Positions 9,679 through 18,842 of a stretch of DNA of 64,000 bases are shown here, piece by piece. The stretch is taken from NCBI GenBank assembly GCA_900555555.1, contig USLK01000003.1, forward strand, positions 1 through 64,000, given 5' to 3'. This DNA comes from an uncultured Collinsella sp. Its GTDB lineage: Bacteria; Actinomycetota; Coriobacteriia; Coriobacteriales; Coriobacteriaceae. The notes below the pieces were generated by a model, which saw only the letters and a program-made list of their open reading frames with translations, searched no databases and had not been told where the DNA came from. Positions within the stretch are counted from its first letter, which is position 1. Each line of letters starts with the position of its first letter. The position numbers and the translations under genes are program-made.

Positions 9679-12390
9679 TTACGCGAAATCGGCCAGCTGG
9701 GCCTTAACCGAGGCGATGGTCTCGGTGAGTTCCTCTGCGCGGGCGCGCTTCTTGGCGACGACCTCGGGCGCGGCCTTTGCCACAAAGCCGGGGTTGCCGA
9801 GCGTCTTTTGAGCGCCGACAAGCTCCTTCTCGGCGGCGGCGAGCTCCTTCTCCAGGCGCGCCTTCTCGGCATCGAAGTCCACCAGATCGCCCACGACCAC
9901 ATAGCAGTCCATGTCGGCACCGGCGAGCGCGATGGCCTTCTGCGGCTTGGTAAAGCCTTCAGGCAGCGCAACGGTCAGCTCGCTGAGATTGGCCAGGTCG
10001 CGAATGAACTCGCCCATCCCCTCGACGGCGCCCTTGACCTCGCCCGAAGCGGCCTTGACCACAACGGCAAGCGGCTCCTTGGGGCTCAGGCGATAGCGGG
10101 CGCGCGTGGAACGCACATCGGAAACCAGGGTGCGGGCCAACTCAAAGGAGCGCTCGGACTCCTCGTCGATATAGGATGCGAACGCCTCGGGCTCGGGCCA
10201 CTGGGCGACCATGAGGGCCTCGGCGCGTTCGCAGGTGCCGTCTTCCTTAATGTCGAGGCAGCTGGCGGGCATAGTGTCCCAAATGGCCTCGGTCACGAAC
10301 GGCATGAGCGGATGCATGAGGCGCAGGCTCGTGTCGAGCACGAAGATCAGGTTGCGCTGCGCCTGCAGGCGCGCGGACTCGTCCTTGAGGCGGGTCTTGG
10401 TGACCTCGACGTACCAGTCGCACACCTCGTTCCAGAAGAAGTTCTGGACGCCGCGGGCCATATCACCGAAGGTGTACTGCTCGATGCCCTCGGTGACCAG
10501 GCGCACCGCCTTGGCAAGGCGGCTGAACATCCAGGCGTCGGCAGCCGTCTCGGCAACGGGCCTGCCGGGGATGTAACCCTCCATGTTCATGAGCAGGAAG
10601 CGGCTGGCGTTCCAGATCTTGGTGACGAACGCCTTGGCCTGCTCGGTGCGGGCGGAACCCTTGAGCTTCTTGGTCTTCTTATCGATGTCGGCGTCGAACT
10701 TGACGTCCTGGTTGTTGGTGCACAGGGTGAGCAGGTTGAAGCGCATGGCGTCGGCACCGTACATATCGATGAGATCCATGGGGTTCACGCCATTGCCCTT
10801 GGACTTGGACATGCGGCTGCCGTCTTTGGCCAGGATCGTGGGGTAGATCACCACGTCCTTGAACGGGATCTCGTCCAGGAAGTACAGCGAGCTCATGACC
10901 ATGCGGGCAACCCACAGGGCGATGATGTCGCGCGCGGTGACGAGCGCCGTGGTGGGATGATGGCCCTCGAGCTGCTCGGGATGCTGCGGCCAGCCCTGGG
11001 TGGCAAAGGTCCACAGCTGGGATGAGAACCAGGTATCCAAGACGTTCTCGTCCTGATGCACATGCGTGCCGCCGCATTTGGGGCACACGTGCACGTCCTC
11101 CATGCAGGCGTCTTCCCAACCGCAGTCCTCGCAGTAGAACACGGGGATACGGTGGCCCCACCACAGCTGGCGTGAGATGCACCAATCCTTGAGGTTTTCC
11201 ATCCACGTGGTGTAGGTGTTGGTCCAGCGATCGGGATGGAACGTCACGCGGCCGTCCTGGACTGCCTTGAGCGCGGGCTCCTTGAGCTTGTCGACGGCAA
11301 CGAACCACTGCTCCGACAGCCAGGGCTCAAGCGTGGAGTCACAGCGGTAGCAATGCATGACCGAGTGATCGTGCTCATCGATATGGTCGAGCAGGCCGTG
11401 CTCCTCGAACCAAGCCACCACGGCCTCGCGGCACTCGTCGCGGGTCATGCCCGAGAACTCGCCGTAGCCATCCACCACGACGGCGTGCTCATCGAAGATA
11501 TTGATCTGCTCAAGGCCGTAGGCCTGACCCATGGCGTAGTCGTTGGGGTCGTGCGCCGGGGTGACCTTCACAAAACCGGAGCCAAAGCCCGCATCGACAT
11601 GCCAATCCTCGAAGATCGGAATCTCGCGGTCGACAATGGGGAGCTTGACGGTCTTGCCCACAAATGCCGCCTTCTCGGGGTCCTTGGGAGACACGGCCAC
11701 GCCGGTGTCGCCCAGCATGGTCTCGGGGCGCGTGGTGGCGACGACGATGTAGTCCTGCCCGTTGACCGGCTCGGTCAGCGGGTAGCGAAGGTGCCACAGA
11801 TGGCCCTTCTCATCTTTATACTCGGCCTCATCATCGGAAATGGCCGTGGTGCAGTTGGGGCACCAGTTGACGATGCGCTTGCCGCGATAGATCAGGCCAT
11901 CGTGGTACCAATCGCAAAAGACCTTGCGGACGGCCTCGGCGTAGTCCTCATCCATGGTGAAGCGCTCGCCATCGAAGTCGACCGAGCAACCCATGCGCTT
12001 GATCTGCTCGACGATGGTGCCGCCGTACTCGTGCGTCCAGTCCCAGCAGGCGTCGATGAACTTGTCGCGGCCGATCTCCAGACGAGATACGCCCTCGTTC
12101 TTGAGCTTCTTGTCCACCTTGGTCTGCGTGGCGATACCGGCGTGATCGGTGCCCAGGATCCAGCGGGTGGAGCGACCGCGCATGCGCGCCATGCGGACGA
12201 TGCAGTCCTGAATGGAGTCGTCGGTGGCGTGGCCCATGTGCAGGATGCCGGTGACGTTGGGGGGCGGGATGGTGACGGTGCAGTCGCCCACGCCCTCGCG
12301 TCGCTTGTAATAGCCGCCATCGAGCCACTTCTGAAGAATCGCGGGCTCGCTCACCGACGGATCGTAATTTTTGGGCATCTCTTCTGCCAT
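9679..12390 (-). CDS. valS: Valyl-tRNA synthetase
   Basis: A 903-aa class I synthetase charging tRNA-Val. The HMGH form of the HIGH motif is at 51-54 (IPPPNVTGILHMGHA). The editing domain has TTRPETMLGDTGVAV, the zinc-binding Cys pairs include CEDCGWED/CPKCGG, and the KMSKS loop appears as RMSKSKGNG. The C-terminal arm ends in the coiled coil typical of ValRS. ATG 12390 is preceded by GGAGG at five bases; in-frame codons upstream lack a ribosome site. It is divergent from the PTS genes with about 225 bases between the two starts. I found no T-box in this leader. Confidence 0.97.
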   Translation of the reverse strand: MAEEMPKNYDPSVSEPAILQKWLDGGYYKRREGVGDCTVTIPPPNVTGILHMGHATDDSIQDCIVRMARMRGRSTRWILGTDHAGIATQTKVDKKLKNEGVSRLEIGRDKFIDACWDWTHEYGGTIVEQIKRMGCSVDFDGERFTMDEDYAEAVRKVFCDWYHDGLIYRGKRIVNWCPNCTTAISDDEAEYKDEKGHLWHLRYPLTEPVNGQDYIVVATTRPETMLGDTGVAVSPKDPEKAAFVGKTVKLPIVDREIPIFEDWHVDAGFGSGFVKVTPAHDPNDYAMGQAYGLEQINIFDEHAVVVDGYGEFSGMTRDECREAVVAWFEEHGLLDHIDEHDHSVMHCYRCDSTLEPWLSEQWFVAVDKLKEPALKAVQDGRVTFHPDRWTNTYTTWMENLKDWCISRQLWWGHRIPVFYCEDCGWEDACMEDVHVCPKCGGTHVHQDENVLDTWFSSQLWTFATQGWPQHPEQLEGHHPTTALVTARDIIALWVARMVMSSLYFLDEIPFKDVVIYPTILAKDGSRMSKSKGNGVNPMDLIDMYGADAMRFNLLTLCTNNQDVKFDADIDKKTKKLKGSARTEQAKAFVTKIWNASRFLLMNMEGYIPGRPVAETAADAWMFSRLAKAVRLVTEGIEQYTFGDMARGVQNFFWNEVCDWYVEVTKTRLKDESARLQAQRNLIFVLDTSLRLMHPLMPFVTEAIWDTMPASCLDIKEDGTCERAEALMVAQWPEPEAFASYIDEESERSFELARTLVSDVRSTRARYRLSPKEPLAVVVKAASGEVKGAVEGMGEFIRDLANLSELTVALPEGFTKPQKAIALAGADMDCYVVVGDLVDFDAEKARLEKELAAAEKELVGAQKTLGNPGFVAKAAPEVVAKKRARAEELTETIASVKAQLADFA

Positions 12391-12561
12391 ATATACCTCC
12401 ACAGGATATAGAGATAAGAATTCGCATTTGTTTAGGGTATCACACGGCGCACCGCACGGAACGCCCCAACACAAGGTATATGCCGTGTCGTTCAGAACAT
12501 CTTCCCGGGCCGCCCGCGGACCAAATCCTACCGTTCACCTGAGAATGCCATCCGTTATTCC

Positions 12562-12587
12562 AACTGTATATATATTTATATAGTGTT
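12562..12587. promoter_or_regulatory. AT-rich palindrome before the PTS genes, candidate GntR operator
   Basis: Arms AACTGTATATA (12562-12572) and TATATAGTGTT (12577-12587) are inverted repeats with 9 of 11 matches across a 4-base spacer. The site is just upstream of the PTS IIC start and overlaps TATA-rich sequence usable as a -10 element. GntR/HutC-type regulators bind palindromes of this size, and such a regulator closes this gene set at 15990-16712. The link is an inference. Confidence 0.4.
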
Positions 12588-12615
12588 AGACGGCAGCAAA
12601 GAGAACGGAAGACGC

Positions 12616-13485
12616 ATGATTGGAATCGCGCAAATCATCCTGCTGTCCCTCTTGGCCGCATTCACCGTGGTATGCGGCCAGAATTGGTGGCAGACGGCAA
12701 ACCAGCCCGTATTCGTGGGCATGATGGCCGGCGTCATCATGGGAGACCCGGTTACCGGACTTTTCATCGGCGGCAGCATGCAGCTCACGGTTCTGGGTAT
12801 CGGGACCTTCGGCGGCTCAAGCCATATCGATGCAAACAGCGGCGCCATCATCGCAACCGCATTCTCCGTCGCACTGGATATGGAGCCCACGCAGGCGCTC
12901 GCCGCGATCGCCGTTCCCGTTGCGGCCATCCTCACCACCGTGGATGTGCTGGGCCGTTTCTGCAACACCTTCTTCCAGCATCGCATCGACACCATGATCG
13001 AGAATGACAATTACAGGGGTATCGAACGCAACTATCTGTATGGCATCGTTCCCTGGGCCCTTTCGCGCGCGCTTCCCGTCGGACTGGCGCTGGGCTTCGG
13101 CCAGGGTGTGGTCAACCAGCTCATGGCCCTTCTCAACGGACCCTTGGCATGGCTCGGCACCGGTCTGACCGTTGCGGGCGCGGTCCTGCCCGCCGTCGGC
13201 TTCGCCATCCTCCTGCGCTATCTTCCCGTCAGGGAGAACTGGCACTATCTTATCCTCGGCTTCGTGGTGACTATCCTGTTCAACTATCTGTTCAACAACG
13301 TCAAGGCCATCGGCGGCGCCGTCGCCACCTCAGTCGACGGCTTCACGGGCAACTTCATCGGCCTACCCATGCTCGGCATCGCCCTCGTAGGCGTCTTCGT
13401 GGCCGTGAGCCACTACAAGACGAACGCCGTCAAAGCCGCAAGTCCCGATCCACTCGCCAGTGAGGATGATGAAGATGAGCTCTAA
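12616..13485 (+). CDS. PTS mannose/GalNAc-family IIC permease
   Basis: A 289-aa membrane protein of the EII-Sor/mannose family, which forms with IID the sugar channel of a phosphotransferase system. Recognisable family segments are QPVFVGMMAGVIMGDPVTGL and GGSMQLTVLGIGTFGG near the N-terminus, followed by several hydrophobic helices and an acidic tail (SEDDEDEL). ATG 12616 is preferred over the upstream GTG at 12583 because the protein then starts at the family's usual first residues; the ribosome site is weak (GGAAG). The last 11 bases overlap the IID gene, so the two are translationally coupled. No IIA or IIB is encoded nearby. Proximity to a sulfatase suggests a host-glycan sugar such as an N-acetylhexosamine. 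Confidence 0.9.
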   Translation: MIGIAQIILLSLLAAFTVVCGQNWWQTANQPVFVGMMAGVIMGDPVTGLFIGGSMQLTVLGIGTFGGSSHIDANSGAIIATAFSVALDMEPTQALAAIAVPVAAILTTVDVLGRFCNTFFQHRIDTMIENDNYRGIERNYLYGIVPWALSRALPVGLALGFGQGVVNQLMALLNGPLAWLGTGLTVAGAVLPAVGFAILLRYLPVRENWHYLILGFVVTILFNYLFNNVKAIGGAVATSVDGFTGNFIGLPMLGIALVGVFVAVSHYKTNAVKAASPDPLASEDDEDEL

Positions 13486-14332
13486 TTCCGCAACCATGGC
13501 CTCTCCCGCCACCGAGACCGCGCCCAAGAAGTGCTACACCGTTACCAAAAAGGACCTTCGTCAGATCAGCCGTCGCAGCGTGTTCGGCTTCCAGCTTGGC
13601 TGGAACTACGAACGTATGCAGGGCTCGGGGTACCTGTTCACCATGCTGCCGCTCATGCGCCGCATGTACGGCGACAACACGCCCGAGCTCAAACGCATGA
13701 TGCGCACCGAGAACCAGTTCTTCAACACCTCGAACTTCCTCAACAACATCATCATCGGCCTAGATGTGGCCCTGCAGGAGGAAGGCGGGGCCGATAGCGA
13801 GCCCGCCGTCGCCGGCATCAAGACGGGCCTGATGGGTCCCATGGCAAGCGTGGGCGACGCCATCTTCGGATCGCTGCTCCCCACCATCCTCGGTGCCCTG
13901 GCGGCATCGCTCGCCGTGGCGGGCAACCCGCTGGGCATCATCCTGTGGTCCATCGAGTGCATCCTCACCGGCATCCTGCGCTATTGGGAAACGAGCTTCG
14001 CCTACCAGACCGGTGCATCGCTGGTGACCACCATGAAGGACAAGCTCTCGGCTATCACCGCCTCGGCCAGCGTCCTGGGCATCTACATGGTCGGCTCGCT
14101 TATCGCCTCCAACATCAACGTGATCTTCACCGTCAACCCCTCTATCGCGGGCGCATCGATCAATCTGCAGAACACGCTCAACACGGTGCTTCCCGGCCTG
14201 CTGCCCGCAGGCATCGTGGCCCTCATCTACTGGGGCCTGGGCAAGAAGGGTATGACGTCGACCAAGATGATCTTCATCACGCTCATCTGCGCCGTGGCGC
14301 TCTCCGCCCTCGGCATCATCGCAAAGGGATAA
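13475..14332 (+). CDS. PTS mannose/GalNAc-family IID component
   Basis: A 285-aa IID protein, partner of the IIC above. Family features are SVFGFQLGWNYERMQGSGYLF at the start of the core, LQEEGGADSEPAVAGIKTGLMGPMASVGDA in the middle, and a hydrophobic C-terminus (IVALIYWGLGKKGMTSTKM). The start ATG 13475 is inside the IIC gene with GAGG about nine bases upstream; several ATG/GTG codons from 13460 are alternatives. The complex imports and phosphorylates a sugar using cytoplasmic IIA/IIB, which must be supplied from elsewhere in the genome. The next gene, a sulfatase, follows after an 86-base gap containing a hairpin. Confidence 0.92.
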   Translation: MSSNSATMASPATETAPKKCYTVTKKDLRQISRRSVFGFQLGWNYERMQGSGYLFTMLPLMRRMYGDNTPELKRMMRTENQFFNTSNFLNNIIIGLDVALQEEGGADSEPAVAGIKTGLMGPMASVGDAIFGSLLPTILGALAASLAVAGNPLGIILWSIECILTGILRYWETSFAYQTGASLVTTMKDKLSAITASASVLGIYMVGSLIASNINVIFTVNPSIAGASINLQNTLNTVLPGLLPAGIVALIYWGLGKKGMTSTKMIFITLICAVALSALGIIAKG

Positions 14333-14354
14333 CCACTCTGTTTCCCATCTCCCC

Positions 14355-14383
14355 GCCCCGGCCGTGCAACCGCACGCCGGGGC
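14355..14383 (+). terminator. Hairpin between PTS IID and sulfatase genes
   Basis: Arms GCCCCGG plus CGTGC and GCACG plus CCGGGGC enclose a 4-base loop with one bulge. Only a short T-stretch (GTTTCTC) follows, so this may be a partial terminator or an mRNA-processing or stability element lowering sulfatase expression relative to the PTS. Confidence 0.45.
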
Positions 14384-14418
14384 ACCCGTTTCTCAAAAGC
14401 TCGAGCCAAAGGAGCAAC

Positions 14419-15897
14419 ATGGCACGCCTTGATATGCCGCAAACCCCCTCGCGGCCAAACGTCATGCTGATCATGTGCGACCAGATGCGCGGCGACTGCT
14501 TGGGCGTTGCCGGGCATCCGGACGTTAAGACGCCCAACCTCGATACGCTCGCCTGCCAGGGCACCCTATTCGACCATGCCTACAGCGCATGCCCAACCTG
14601 CATCCCCGCCCGCGTCTCGCTGTTCACCGGGCAGGCACCCGCCCATCACGGACGCGTGGGGTATGAGGACGGCATCGCATGGGACTTCGACAACATGATG
14701 CCCCAGGTCTTCCGCGATGCCGGCTACCAGACCGTCTGCCTGGGCAAGCTCCACGTGCATCCCCCGCGCCTGGCATGCGGGTTCGAAACCCTGCGCCTGC
14801 ACGATGGATACCTGGGCTGCTATCAGCGAAACGATATCCCCCATTGGATGCATCAGGATGTCCACGACGACTATCTGCATTTCCTTCGCGACAACCTCGG
14901 TGAGCGCGCCTATCTGGACAGTTGCGGCCCCGACTGCAACTCGTGGACCTATCATCCCTGGATGTTCGAGGAGCGCCTTCACCCCACCAACTGGGTGACC
15001 GATGAGACCCTGCGTTTTTTGGAGACACGGGATAGGACGCGCCCGTTCTTCGCCATGGCAAGCTACGTCCGCCCCCATCCGCCCTTCGATGCCCCGCGAT
15101 CCTACTACGACATGTATGCCGGCAAGGACCTGCGAGAGCCCGCCCGAGGGGACTGGGATGACACCGAGCTGCTTGAGCGCGACGGGCGTCTCGTTGCCGG
15201 CATACATGGATGCATCGACCCCGAGCTGCGCCACCAGGCCATGGCCGGATACTACGCCGCCATCACCCATGTGGACAATCAAGTCGGCCGCCTCATCAAC
15301 GCGCTCAAGCGCGACGGCTCGCTCGAGGACACGGTCGTGATCTTCCTCTCCGACCACGGCGAGATGCTGTTCGACCATGCGAGTTTCCGCAAGCTGCTGC
15401 CCTACGAGGGCGCAGCGCACATCCCTGTGATCCTGCGCGTGGGTAAACATGTCCGCGCAACGAGCGCGCATAGGTGCTCTTCAACGGTGGAGCTCATGGA
15501 TGTGATGCCCACGCTGCTCGATCTTGCAGGCGTACCGATACCAAGGGGTATCGACGGTCGATCTTTTGCAGGATGTGTCGATGGAAAGCCGTTCGAGCGT
15601 CCCTACGTGCACGGAGAGCATGCGTTCACAGAAGAACAGTCCCACCATTACATCGTGACCGACTCCGATAAGTACATATGGTTCTCGCAAACCGGCGTCG
15701 AACGATACTTCGACCTTGCGCACGATCCGTTCGAAACGCATGACGCCATCGACGATCCCTCGTGCCAGGAGCGGATCAACCATCTTCGTAACATACTCAT
15801 CCGCGAACTCGAACCGCGTGAGGAAGGATTTGTGAAGAACGGCCGGCTCGTCGTCGGCGCGACGCTCAAAAATGTGCTCGAGTATCCATTGGATTAG
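14419..15897 (+). CDS. Family S1 sulfatase (Cys-type)
   Basis: A 492-aa sulfatase. The metal-binding Asp21 follows the first strand (PNVMLIMCDQMRGD). The active-site motif is C-I-P-A-R at Cys61-Arg65, which needs conversion of Cys61 to formylglycine by a radical-SAM maturase of the anSME type. The second metal site is the SDHGEMLFDH segment. No signal peptide is visible, so the enzyme is probably cytoplasmic and acts on a sugar after import, consistent with the PTS genes in front of it. ATG 14419 has AAAGGAG four bases upstream. The substrate cannot be read from sequence; sulfated N-acetylhexosamine from mucin or glycosaminoglycan is a reasonable guess. Its maturase is not in this window. Confidence 0.92.
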   Translation: MARLDMPQTPSRPNVMLIMCDQMRGDCLGVAGHPDVKTPNLDTLACQGTLFDHAYSACPTCIPARVSLFTGQAPAHHGRVGYEDGIAWDFDNMMPQVFRDAGYQTVCLGKLHVHPPRLACGFETLRLHDGYLGCYQRNDIPHWMHQDVHDDYLHFLRDNLGERAYLDSCGPDCNSWTYHPWMFEERLHPTNWVTDETLRFLETRDRTRPFFAMASYVRPHPPFDAPRSYYDMYAGKDLREPARGDWDDTELLERDGRLVAGIHGCIDPELRHQAMAGYYAAITHVDNQVGRLINALKRDGSLEDTVVIFLSDHGEMLFDHASFRKLLPYEGAAHIPVILRVGKHVRATSAHRCSSTVELMDVMPTLLDLAGVPIPRGIDGRSFAGCVDGKPFERPYVHGEHAFTEEQSHHYIVTDSDKYIWFSQTGVERYFDLAHDPFETHDAIDDPSCQERINHLRNILIRELEPREEGFVKNGRLVVGATLKNVLEYPLD

Positions 15898-15920
15898 GAC
15901 GCGCGACTGACGTGAAACAC

Positions 15921-15959
15921 CGCGGGGCCGATACGGAAGACATCCGTACCGGCCCCGCG
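15921..15959. terminator. Bidirectional terminator between sulfatase and gntR
   Basis: Long hairpin: CGCGGGGCCG plus TACGGA pairs with TCCGTA plus CGGCCCCGCG. It lies between convergent genes. T-tracts are weak on both sides (GTCATCTCTTT on plus). Confidence 0.7.
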
Positions 15960-15989
15960 TCATCTCTTTGGTTAATAGCGAGCAAAGCG

Positions 15990-16712
15990 TTAGCGAGCCT
16001 GCTCCTCGATTTTGAGCTCGAAATAATCCAAGCGCTTATACATAACGATATACTCGGCAACCGAACCGTCCATCAAACTGGTGGTGCGCTCGCGCTGTAT
16101 ACAGGGAACTCCGGATGGAAGGCCCAGATGTTCGCTGACGAAGGCCGGTGGATCGAGCAGCCCTCGAACCCGTTCCTCCGATGCCTCGCGCGATAGATGC
16201 AAGCCGAAATCTTCAGCAAAACGGTAGTACACGGACTCATAGTACGACGGGTCGACATCGCGCTTGAGAAAATGTGCCGGGATGTACGAAAGCTGAAGCT
16301 GATAGGAGACGCCCTCCCAGGAACGTAGACGGGTCACCAGGCCGTAGCCCGCGTCCCCGGTGAGCTGGAGACGATCGACGACAACGGGTTCGCGGCGGTC
16401 GTCCTCGAAAAACTCCAGGCCCAAAACCTCGGTTTTCTCACGAGTCCCCTCCCCATCGAATTTCTCGACCTCGCTGATGAGCACGGGCCGACGGCGGCGG
16501 GACCGGCTCACGAACGTGCCCCTACCCTGATGCCGAACCAAGAGCCCCTCCGCCGCAAGATCGTTGAGCGCGCGGATAACCGTGATGGAACTGGCCCCGA
16601 AGCGCTCGATCAGATCGGTATTGCTGTAGAACCGTTCTCCGGGTTCAAAGTCACCATGTTCGATCTCAGCCCTCAGCTGGTTCTCGATCTGCAGGTACTT
16701 GGGGGCACTCAT
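15990..16712 (-). CDS. GntR-family (HutC/UTRA) transcriptional regulator
   Basis: A 240-aa regulator. Residues about 3-70 are a GntR winged helix-turn-helix (QIENQLRAEIEHGDFEPGERF, then ITVIRALNDLAAEGLLVRHQGRGTFVS). Residues about 90-235 form a UTRA effector domain that usually binds a sugar phosphate (SYQLQLSYIPAHFLKRDV, ERTTSLMDGSVAEYIVMYKR). It is convergent with the sulfatase and most likely controls the PTS-sulfatase set, perhaps through the palindrome at 12562-12587. ATG 16712 fits the family start; ATG 16733 is in frame but would add an unusual N-terminus. It is 65 bases downstream of clpX on the same strand. Confidence 0.9.
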   Translation of the reverse strand: MSAPKYLQIENQLRAEIEHGDFEPGERFYSNTDLIERFGASSITVIRALNDLAAEGLLVRHQGRGTFVSRSRRRRPVLISEVEKFDGEGTREKTEVLGLEFFEDDRREPVVVDRLQLTGDAGYGLVTRLRSWEGVSYQLQLSYIPAHFLKRDVDPSYYESVYYRFAEDFGLHLSREASEERVRGLLDPPAFVSEHLGLPSGVPCIQRERTTSLMDGSVAEYIVMYKRLDYFELKIEEQAR

Positions 16713-16733
16713 GAACACAACCACTTTCAGCAT

Positions 16734-16762
16734 GCCGCCGGGCGTCCATAGGCACCGGCGGC
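16734..16762 (-). terminator. GC-rich hairpin between clpX and gntR
   Basis: Arms GCCGCCGG and CCGGCGGC around a 13-base loop, right after the clpX stop. No T-run follows, so termination strength is doubtful and gntR may receive read-through from clpX. Confidence 0.4.
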
Positions 16763-16777
16763 ACATAACACATTACG

Positions 16778-18178
16778 CTAGTCTAGATCCACGGGGTCGA
16801 TCGCATACTCACGGCGAGGCTGCTCCTCGCCTCGCGCGGCTGCGGCCGTCACAACCACCTTCGACACACCCGGCTCGCTGGGCAGGTCGAACATCGTCTG
16901 CTGGAGCAACTCCTCGCAGATGGAACGCAGACCGCGGGCGCCCGTCTTGCGCTCGAGGGCCTTGTTCGCGATCTCATGCAGCGCGGCATCTTCAAACTCA
17001 AGCTCAACGTTTTCAAGCTGGAACATGCGATGGTACTGTTTGACAATCGCGTTACGCGGCTCGGTGAGGATGCGTACGAGATCGTCCTCGGTCAGCGCCT
17101 GGGTCTGGGTGATCACCGGCGTACGACCGATGAACTCGGGTATCATGCCGAACGCGTTGAGGTCCTGCGGAAGCACCTGCTTGAGCAGCGTGTTCTCGTC
17201 GGCGCTCGTGGGCCCTGCGATCTCGGAGTTAAAGCCCACGCCCTTGTTACCCACGCGGTCGGCGACAATCTGATCGAGGCCGACGAACGCACCGCCGCAG
17301 ATGAACAGGATGTTGGTGGTGTCGATCTGCAAAAGCTCCTGCTGGGGATGCTTGCGGCCGCCGGTGGGAGGCACCGAGGCAACGGTTCCCTCAAGGATCT
17401 TGAGGAGCGCCTGCTGAACACCCTCACCCGAGACATCGCGCGTGATGGAAAGGTTCTCGGCCTTACGGGCGATCTTGTCAATCTCGTCCACGTACACGAT
17501 ACCGATCTGGGCGCGCTCGATATCGCCATCGGCAGCGTTGATGAGCTTGAGCAGGATATTCTCGACATCCTCGCCCACGTAACCGGCCTCGGTCAATGCC
17601 GTGGCATCCGCGATGGCAAAGGGTACCTCGAGCACGCGGGCGAGCGTCTGGGCGAGCAGGGTCTTGCCGGTACCGGTGGGCCCCAGCAGCAAGACGTTGC
17701 TCTTGGCAAGCTCGACATCCTCGGCATCGGCGGAATGAGCCCCCAACGGCGTGCCGTCGGAGGTGTCATGAGCACCGGACTCCCCCAGAAGGACGCGACG
17801 ATAATGGTTGTACACCGCAACCGACATGGCTCGCTTAGCGTCCTCCTGACCCATGACATACGCGGACAGCTCATCATAGATTTCATGCGGCGTGGGGACA
17901 CGCGTGATGAGCTTCGAGGCGGTCTCGGCCATAGACGGCTCCTCCTGCTCCTCGACCTCAAGATCCCCGAGCTGCTCGGTCATGCCGGACTGCATCATGA
18001 AATCGCGGGCGAGGGACTCTTCGAGGATCTCGGTGCATGCAGCCACGCACTCGTCGCAGATAAATGTGTTGGAAGGGCCCTTTACGAGCTTGCGAACCTG
18101 GTCTTGGGTTTTACCGCAAAACGAGCAACGCACGACGTCGCCGCCACCCATCTCCGGCGTCTGGTCATCGGTTGCCAT
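16778..18178 (-). CDS. clpX: ATP-dependent Clp protease ATP-binding subunit ClpX
   Basis: A 466-aa AAA+ unfoldase that recognises substrates and feeds them to ClpP. The N-terminal zinc-binding domain has Cys18, Cys21, Cys41 and Cys44 (CSFC, CDEC). Walker A is LLLGPTGTGKT, the pore loop region is GYVGEDVENIL, Walker B is VYVDEIDKIARK, and IPEFIGRTPVI precedes the sensor-2 region. An acidic insertion (LGDLEVEEQEEPS) follows the zinc domain. The start ATG overlaps the clpP stop by one base (TAATG), so translation is coupled. Order tig-clpP-clpX is conserved across bacteria. Confidence 0.97.
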   Translation of the reverse strand: MATDDQTPEMGGGDVVRCSFCGKTQDQVRKLVKGPSNTFICDECVAACTEILEESLARDFMMQSGMTEQLGDLEVEEQEEPSMAETASKLITRVPTPHEIYDELSAYVMGQEDAKRAMSVAVYNHYRRVLLGESGAHDTSDGTPLGAHSADAEDVELAKSNVLLLGPTGTGKTLLAQTLARVLEVPFAIADATALTEAGYVGEDVENILLKLINAADGDIERAQIGIVYVDEIDKIARKAENLSITRDVSGEGVQQALLKILEGTVASVPPTGGRKHPQQELLQIDTTNILFICGGAFVGLDQIVADRVGNKGVGFNSEIAGPTSADENTLLKQVLPQDLNAFGMIPEFIGRTPVITQTQALTEDDLVRILTEPRNAIVKQYHRMFQLENVELEFEDAALHEIANKALERKTGARGLRSICEELLQQTMFDLPSEPGVSKVVVTAAAARGEEQPRREYAIDPVDLD

Positions 18179-18804
18179 TAGTTGTCGCTGCCTTTCGCCG
18201 CGTCGGAACGGGAGGTGACGATGCGATCGACCAGGCCGTACTCGAGAGCCTGCTGGGCACGCATATAGTTGTCGCGCTCGGTATCGCGCTCAACGACCTC
18301 GAAGGGCTGGCCGGTAGCATCGGCGAGAATCTTGTTGAGGTTGTTGCGCGTCTCGCGGATCTCGCGCGCGGCGATCTCGATCTCGGTCTGCTGGCCCTGG
18401 GCGCCGCCGGAGGGCTGGTGGATCATAACCATGGAGTTGGGCAGGCAGAAGCGCTTGCCCTTGGTGCCGCTTGCCAAAAGGACGGCGGCCATGGAGGCGG
18501 CCATGCCCAGGCAGATGGTGGAGACATCGGGCTTGATGAAGTTCATCGTGTCAAGAATGGCAAGACCAGAATACACCTCTCCTCCCGGAGAGTTGATGTA
18601 CAGGGAGATGTCCTTCTCGGAATCCTGGCTCTCAAGATGCAGGAGCTGGGCGATCACCAGGTTGGCCGTGGTGGAGTTGATCTCCTCGCCCAAAAACACG
18701 ATGCGGTCGTTGAGCAGACGCGAATAGATATCGTAGCTACGCTCGCCGCGTGGAGTCTGCTCGATCACGTAGGGAACAAGCGCGGAATCGATGCGGTTGA
18801 TCAT
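18178..18804 (-). CDS. clpP: ATP-dependent Clp protease proteolytic subunit ClpP
   Basis: A 208-aa serine protease subunit of the Clp barrel. The catalytic triad is Ser104 in GMAASMAA, His129 in MVMIHQPSGG and Asp178 in DTERDNYM, with the expected spacings of 25 and 49 residues. The oxyanion glycine motif YINSPGGEVYSG is present. ATG 18804 is preferred because AAGGGGG lies four bases upstream and it matches the family N-terminus; upstream in-frame codons look non-coding. Only one clpP copy is seen here. Cotranscribed with clpX. Confidence 0.97.
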   Translation of the reverse strand: MINRIDSALVPYVIEQTPRGERSYDIYSRLLNDRIVFLGEEINSTTANLVIAQLLHLESQDSEKDISLYINSPGGEVYSGLAILDTMNFIKPDVSTICLGMAASMAAVLLASGTKGKRFCLPNSMVMIHQPSGGAQGQQTEIEIAAREIRETRNNLNKILADATGQPFEVVERDTERDNYMRAQQALEYGLVDRIVTSRSDAAKGSDN

Positions 18805-18842
18805 ATGACCCCCTTTTGAAGCAATATGTCTGAATAGAAGTA

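Noticed and set aside
12391..12560. T-box riboswitch upstream of valS
   Set aside because: No T-box sequence or antiterminator is present; the thrS leader was also checked without result.
12391..16777. PTS-sulfatase island as recently acquired mobile DNA
   Set aside because: No integrase, transposase, tRNA junction or flanking repeat is seen, and base composition matches the neighbours.
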